From: a virus
Length of the DNA stretch: 59,082 nucleotides
Direction: 5' to 3' (one strand)
Virus record (IMG/VR): IMGVR_UViG_3300025309_000015
Location: 1-59,082 of that record
In this document: positions 55,217-59,082 of the stretch, piece after piece
Layout: every line of letters begins with the position of its first letter
Position numbering within the stretch: the stretch's first letter is position 1
Translations under genes and position numbers: made by a program
The notes under the pieces: model-generated
What the model was told of the DNA's origin: nothing
The model's database searches: none
Seen by the model: the letters and a program-made list of their open reading frames with translations, nothing else

Positions 55217-58122
55217 CTAGACTGTTTAATAATAGTTCTAGCACCATTAACATTGTCTTTTATATTACTATTCTGAATATTCGCAATATCTTTAGCGTGA
55301 GCATACAGATATTGTTTAACATCTTGCGAATCCCAGGCTTTAATATTGTAATTGTTTATAATTGCAACCGTTCCCGACTGTTGCTGACCGCCCGTATTAA
55401 ATCCATCTGTATTTGGTCTTATATATCCGTTTTGATTTGGTACAAAAATTTCTTGTCTTTTTTCTCCGACAATATATGGTGTTCCTGCTGTTACTGGTCC
55501 GCCATTTTCTCTACGTGCAAAACTTGCTATTAATGCTGCTGTTCCAACTGCTGCTCCAACTGCCAAAGCAGGACCAACAATAGGTATTCCGACTACTGCT
55601 TTTATTGCCGAAACAATAGCTGATTTTGAATTAATAGCAATTTCTTTTAAAGCTGTACTTTCCGTAATAGCTTGCATTGTAAGATGTTCTTTAAGCCATG
55701 TTTTTGTCATATCCATAGCAAGGTTAGCAAAAGCGTTTCTTATAACGCTTGTAGTTGATGTAAAAGCATCTTGAAAAGTCAAAGTTCCGTTAATAAGCTG
55801 TCCGACTTGATTACTCCAACCGCTTGCTAAATCATCAGTAAAATTAAGCATACGAGCTTGTTTTTTCTGATCTGCTTCAGCTTCAATCTGTTCTCTGGTT
55901 AAAGTATGTCTTTTTATAATATCTGATTTATTTTGTTCTATTTTTTCAAGTTCTGCCGGATCGTTAGCATACCTTGTTTTCATCCTTTCAATTTCTTGAA
56001 GCTCTAAATCTTTCTTAAAGTTATCAAATTCAATTAAAATTTCTTTTTCTTTTTCAATAGAAGGGGAATTAAGCAATTTTGCATCGACTGAAAGCTGTTC
56101 TTTACCTATGGAATATTCATTAGAGGAACTTGCTTTCTGGTCTGCTATTTGTAAACGAGCTTCTTGTAATTGCAAAGACCTTTGTTCTGCAAGTTCAGAT
56201 TTTTTAGCAGTAGTGAGATAGTCATTTTGAGTTATTAATTGTTTCTTTTTAGTTTCGGTTATTTTCTCAATGGCTTTAACTTGTTTATCAGCTTCAGACT
56301 CAATAGCGGATATAGCTTCTGGTTTATTCGTAGCGTTTCCGCTAGAAATATTGATAATATCATCTCTTTTCTTCTTTTTTATTTGGTCTATTGCATCTTG
56401 AGATTCTTTTGTTAATTGCTGTTCAATATCAGATTGTCTTTTAAAATGGTCAATTTCTAAGGTCAATTCTTCATTAAATACTCTATCAGTATCTTTTAAG
56501 CCTAGTTTTCTTAATTCAGCTTTTACTTGATAGGATTTATATAAAAGATTTTTTTCTTCATCAATATTTTTTGATTCTTCTTGAAGCCTTTGGCTGAATT
56601 TAGTTGTATAATCGCCATAACCTATGGTTTCTTTGTCTATTTTGACAGTAGTTGCCTTTTTTGTACTGCTTGTTTTTGTAGAATCTGTATTAGTGCCATT
56701 ATCTCCTCCCTTTTTATCCAGATAATCACCAAGAGGATTATTTAATAGTTTTATGTTTTCATTTGATTTTTTTATACTTGCTTCAAGTTTTTTAATCTGC
56801 GATTCTGTCTGAATCATCCCCTTTAATGCTTGTTTTTGGGGTTCATTCATTTTTGTTTGTGTAGGAATTCCTTCCGCTCCACCCTCATAAACAAATTGTT
56901 GAGATGATGCGCTTATATTTTCTTTTTTAATGTTAGCAAGTTCTTTTTGGGCTTGGGAAAGCTGCTTTTTTGTTTCTGCAATATTAGCTTTTTCGGCTTC
57001 AAGAGCTTCTTGTCTATTTGCTTTAGCTAACAATTCAGTTATTTTAAGTAATGAAGTTTTTTTATCTATTAATTCTTGGATTTTATCAGCATATTTGGGA
57101 TATATAGAGATCAATTTCTCTTTAGACTCTTTTAATTGTAATTCGTCAGAAACTTGTTTATTTTGTTTTTTATTTAACTCTTCAATTTTTGACAGCAGAT
57201 CAGCAGTGGCTTTTTCTTGGTTCACATAAGCCGTCTTAATTTTATCTGATTGAGTTTCAGTACCAGTCATAATTTTTACATTTTGACTTAATATGCCTAT
57301 AGCATCTTTTGCAGCGGTTGTTATAGAAATTAATAAGTCCACCGTTCCTTTTGCTATAGGCATAAAAATATCGCCTATATTTTTAGAAACCAAAGTCCAT
57401 GCATCACCAAGAGTAGATAAACGACCTGTTAAAGATCCGCTTTGTTTGTCCATCATTCCAAAAAATCTGCCACCTTCTGATGTAGCAGCTTTAAAGGCAT
57501 CTCTAACCATGCTTGATGATATTGCGCCCTTTTCCATTTGGTCTTTTAGCTCACCCATACTTTTGCCAGTTTTTTTGCTTATTTCTTGCAAAGGGTTAAA
57601 TCCTGCATTAACCATTTGCAGTAAATCTTGCCCCATCAAACGACCTGTTGCTGACATTTGCGCAAAAGCTAAAGTTAAACTATCTAATTTTTGTTGATCT
57701 CCTCCTGATACATCACCAAGCATTTGAAGAGTTGGCAATATTTCATTAGCAGAAGCACCAAAAGATAATAGCAGTTTCGTGTTTTGTAAAAGCCCCTCTG
57801 TATTGAATGGAGTAACATTGGCAAAATTTTGCAAGTCTCCTAATAATGATTTAGCTCTATCAGCACTGCCAAGCATTACTTCAAGGGATATACTATATTG
57901 CTCAAACCTTGCCGCTGTACCTAATGCTGCCTTTCCTCCTGCAATAATTGCAGCAGTAACAGCAGCCAGTCCTAATGCTTTTGGATCTATACCTATAGAA
58001 GACAAAGCTGATTTAGCTTTATCTCCAAATGAATTAGTTTGACTTTCAGCTTTATTTAAGGCTGAAAGGTATTTATCAACTTCAGCTGATATTATTAATT
58101 TTAATTCGTTATTTTGAGGCAT
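55213..58122 (-). CDS. Tail tape measure protein
   Basis: This encodes 969 aa, the longest gene. Residues 60-260 are the tape-measure N-domain (TAARFEQYSISLEVMLGSAD, FNTEGLLQNTKLLLSFGASA, KTGKSMGELKDQMEKGAIS). A long helical coiled-coil region follows, with two hydrophobic stretches near the C-terminus (SAIVSAIKAVVGIPIVGPAL, AVGAAVGTAALIASF). It sets tail length and is injected with DNA. It lies next to the chaperone genes as in all siphoviruses. Confidence 0.95.
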   Translation of the reverse strand: MPQNNELKLIISAEVDKYLSALNKAESQTNSFGDKAKSALSSIGIDPKALGLAAVTAAIIAGGKAALGTAARFEQYSISLEVMLGSADRAKSLLGDLQNFANVTPFNTEGLLQNTKLLLSFGASANEILPTLQMLGDVSGGDQQKLDSLTLAFAQMSATGRLMGQDLLQMVNAGFNPLQEISKKTGKSMGELKDQMEKGAISSSMVRDAFKAATSEGGRFFGMMDKQSGSLTGRLSTLGDAWTLVSKNIGDIFMPIAKGTVDLLISITTAAKDAIGILSQNVKIMTGTETQSDKIKTAYVNQEKATADLLSKIEELNKKQNKQVSDELQLKESKEKLISIYPKYADKIQELIDKKTSLLKITELLAKANRQEALEAEKANIAETKKQLSQAQKELANIKKENISASSQQFVYEGGAEGIPTQTKMNEPQKQALKGMIQTESQIKKLEASIKKSNENIKLLNNPLGDYLDKKGGDNGTNTDSTKTSSTKKATTVKIDKETIGYGDYTTKFSQRLQEESKNIDEEKNLLYKSYQVKAELRKLGLKDTDRVFNEELTLEIDHFKRQSDIEQQLTKESQDAIDQIKKKKRDDIINISSGNATNKPEAISAIESEADKQVKAIEKITETKKKQLITQNDYLTTAKKSELAEQRSLQLQEARLQIADQKASSSNEYSIGKEQLSVDAKLLNSPSIEKEKEILIEFDNFKKDLELQEIERMKTRYANDPAELEKIEQNKSDIIKRHTLTREQIEAEADQKKQARMLNFTDDLASGWSNQVGQLINGTLTFQDAFTSTTSVIRNAFANLAMDMTKTWLKEHLTMQAITESTALKEIAINSKSAIVSAIKAVVGIPIVGPALAVGAAVGTAALIASFARRENGGPVTAGTPYIVGEKRQEIFVPNQNGYIRPNTDGFNTGGQQQSGTVAIINNYNIKAWDSQDVKQYLYAHAKDIANIQNSNIKDNVNGARTIIKQSS

Positions 58123-58149
58123 TTAAAAATTTCCTATAAATTTCGTGTT

Positions 58150-58161
58150 AAACTTTATAGT
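58150..58161 (+). promoter_or_regulatory. TATAGT-type promoter, copy 1
   Basis: GTTAAACTTTATAGTT is nearly repeated upstream of the next gene (GTTAAACTTTTATAGTT ending at 58386). The -10-like TATAGT is at 58156-58161. The pair of morons shares this leader, so one probably arose by duplication. Confidence 0.45.
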
Positions 58162-58178
58162 TAAAAATGGAGGTATTT

Positions 58179-58370
58179 ATGGACGCTTTTTTTGGTTTAT
58201 TACTTATATGCTTACTTATTTATATTTACTTTATTCCAACAGTTGTAGCTTCAAATAGAAGCCACAACAATAAAACACCGATATTATTAGTTAATTTGTT
58301 TTTCGGATGGACTTTTGTTGGATGGGTAACAGCTCTTATATGGTCCTGTACCGATAATGTAAATAAATAG
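58179..58370 (+). CDS. Superinfection immunity membrane protein
   Basis: This encodes 63 aa from ATG 58179 (GGAGG 5 bases upstream; ATG 58167 lies before this site). Two membrane spans (FFGLLLICLLIYIYFIPTVV, LVNLFFGWTFVGWVTALIW) with a short polar loop (ASNRSHNNKT) match the superinfection immunity family (T4 Imm type), which blocks DNA entry of related phages. It is a plus-strand moron opposite the tape measure gene. Confidence 0.8.
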   Translation: MDAFFGLLLICLLIYIYFIPTVVASNRSHNNKTPILLVNLFFGWTFVGWVTALIWSCTDNVNK

Positions 58371-58401
58371 TTAAACTTTTATAGTTTTAAAAAGAGGATT
58401 T

Positions 58402-58641
58402 ATGTTTATAAAAATAATTCTTATATTAATTGCGATAGGTTCTGGATTTACCGCATTGCGTGGACTAATTCCAGAAAATTCAATAGTACAAATTTATTAC
58501 ACTCTGAATAGTTTAATATTTGTTATATGTTTGGGCTTTATCGGAATTTTGCCTGTCAAAAGCAAGGAAAGAAAAACAGACAAAACAGAATCAATATTTA
58601 CAAGAAACTTTGATGTGCCAAGCAGGGACGATAGGTATTAA
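58402..58641 (+). CDS. Moron membrane protein (79 aa)
   Basis: This encodes 79 aa with two membrane spans (IKIILILIAIGSGFTALRG, NSLIFVICLGFIGILPV) and a basic cytosolic tail. AAGAGGA lies upstream. It shares its leader with the immunity gene and may act with it. Its end overlaps the T extension by 4 bases. Confidence 0.6.
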   Translation: MFIKIILILIAIGSGFTALRGLIPENSIVQIYYTLNSLIFVICLGFIGILPVKSKERKTDKTESIFTRNFDVPSRDDRY

Positions 58642-58892
58642 CCCTTTCCTGCCCGCGCTCTCAATCTATCAACACTTTCCTGAGTTTTTTTATTTTTTTC
58701 AGCTTCTTCCTTGTCTTTTTCAGACTGAACTTGCTGTTTTGTCTTTAAACAACCTTCATTGACAAGATGTTGATAATAAAAAGCGTAAAATTTTCGAGGA
58801 TTAGATTCCCAAAATTCTTCTTCTGACCAGTGCAGAATTGCAAGAGCAAAAGTTAATTCTCTTGTCCAATAAGTTCTGTCTGGCTCTCGTTC
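58638..58892 (-). CDS. T extension of the tail chaperone (GT, -1 frame)
   Basis: From the slippery site at 58898-58892 the -1 frame is open for 84 codons to TAA 58640-58638. It reads EREPDRTYWTRELTFALAIL, HWSEEEFWESNPRKFYAFYY and on, ending in a lysine/glutamate coiled coil. Tryptophan and aromatic residues (W-x-x-x-x-F-W) match the conserved T part of GT chaperones, which binds tail tube protein. The full GT product would be about 205 aa. Confidence 0.8.
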   Translation of the reverse strand, partial: EREPDRTYWTRELTFALAILHWSEEEFWESNPRKFYAFYYQHLVNEGCLKTKQQVQSEKDKEEAEKNKKTQESVDRLRARAGKG

Positions 58893-59082
58893 TTTTTTTC
58901 AGCTTCTTTATCCTCTTCAGGAAAATATATTTGATTATAAATTTCAGGTTGAAGAAATATTTTCGTATAGGCTTGAGAAGTGGCTTTAATCATTGCTTCA
59001 TAATAACCAGTAAATTTGCCGACATCTTCCAAAGTTAAATCAGGTTGATGTCTCAATAGTCCTGCAAGTATCAATATTTCAA
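58853..59082 (-). CDS. Tail assembly chaperone (G-like), 3' part
   Basis: This is the end of the gene that begins at 301, continued through the overlap. After ...AYTKI it reads FLQPEIYNQIYFPEEDKEAE and on, to TAA at 58855-58853, giving a 133-aa product. The A AAA AAG slippery site lies 13 codons before that stop. Its downstream neighbour is the tape measure gene. Confidence 0.8.
   Translation of the reverse strand, partial: EILILAGLLRHQPDLTLEDVGKFTGYYEAMIKATSQAYTKIFLQPEIYNQIYFPEEDKEAEKKNESQTELIGQEN
58892..58898 (-). promoter_or_regulatory. Programmed -1 frameshift site A AAA AAG
   Basis: The minus-strand codons GAA AAA AAG hold the canonical heptamer A AAA AAG in frame (58898-58892). A -1 slip joins the G frame to the 84-codon T frame. 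This is the same logic as lambda G/GT and many siphovirus chaperones. Confidence 0.85.
58957..59082. repeat. Contig-end direct repeat, right copy
   Basis: These bases repeat 4-129 exactly (126 bp). The junction here preserves the chaperone reading frame and lies in a coding region, so it is best read as the overlap of a circularly permuted or circular genome. Confidence 0.9.

Noticed and set aside
4-59082. True direct terminal repeats of the virion DNA
   Set aside because: The 126-bp repeat lies inside a gene that is only intact if the ends are joined, and the length is close to a typical assembly overlap. Real terminal repeats remain possible but less likely.
1-59082. CRISPR array, tRNA genes or integrase
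   Set aside because: No regularly spaced repeats, no cloverleaf pattern and no tyrosine or serine recombinase motif were seen on reading through all frames; a search program could still find a divergent one.

Overview
This window looks like a complete, circularly mapping genome of a temperate siphovirus, not a piece of bacterial chromosome. Bases 4-129 and 58957-59082 are an identical 126-bp direct repeat, and one gene (the tail assembly chaperone) runs across the join, so the circle is about 58.95 kb. The DNA is AT-rich (roughly one third GC by eye), uses the standard code with TAA, TAG and TGA stops, and carries no tRNA, rRNA or CRISPR array that I can see. The head genes are Mu-like (gpT capsid, gp29/F portal fusion, gpI-type protease), while the tail tip genes are lambda-like (J, K and L types). 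The host is probably a low-GC, Gram-negative-type bacterium, perhaps from a gut community; that is inference only.

Layout. Almost everything is on the minus strand. Bases 1-16.7 kb hold, read right to left, DNA methylase and HNH genes, terminase, a sialyltransferase-fold gene, portal, protease/scaffold, decoration protein, capsid, head-tail connectors, tail tube and an antirepressor-like gene. The circle closes into the G/GT chaperone, tape measure, DUF2460/L fusion, K, J, tail fibres, a GDSL esterase, holin-like protein, amidase and DUF1353 protein (59-44.9 kb, right to left). Bases 16.8-32.7 kb are the early leftward operon: many small genes, an adenine-type methylase, a replication organizer-like protein, MerR, RusA, a PD-(D/E)XK nuclease, RecT, a DUF1351 protein and YqaJ exonuclease.

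Bases 32.5-38 kb are the immunity and lysogeny region: divergent RHH genes around a palindromic operator, several XRE repressors, a lipoprotein, a possible HEPN pair and a promoter-to-terminator small RNA. Bases 38-42.7 kb hold a secreted nuclease-like protein, an HNH mobile element with a displaced gene end, a plasmid-type replication protein and a HicAB toxin-antitoxin pair. No integrase was recognised, so a phage-plasmid lifestyle is a serious possibility.

Single plus-strand genes sit among the minus-strand late genes (10.2, 48.7, 53.3, 54.9 and 58.2-58.6 kb). Several have their own extended -10 promoters and they look like morons, including a likely superinfection-immunity membrane protein. 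The most interesting items are the HNH element with an RNA that can fold into a three-way junction plus pseudoknot, the 36.9-37.07 kb small RNA, the canonical -1 frameshift site in the tail chaperone, the phage-plasmid signature, and a duplicated convergent gene pair near 35 kb.
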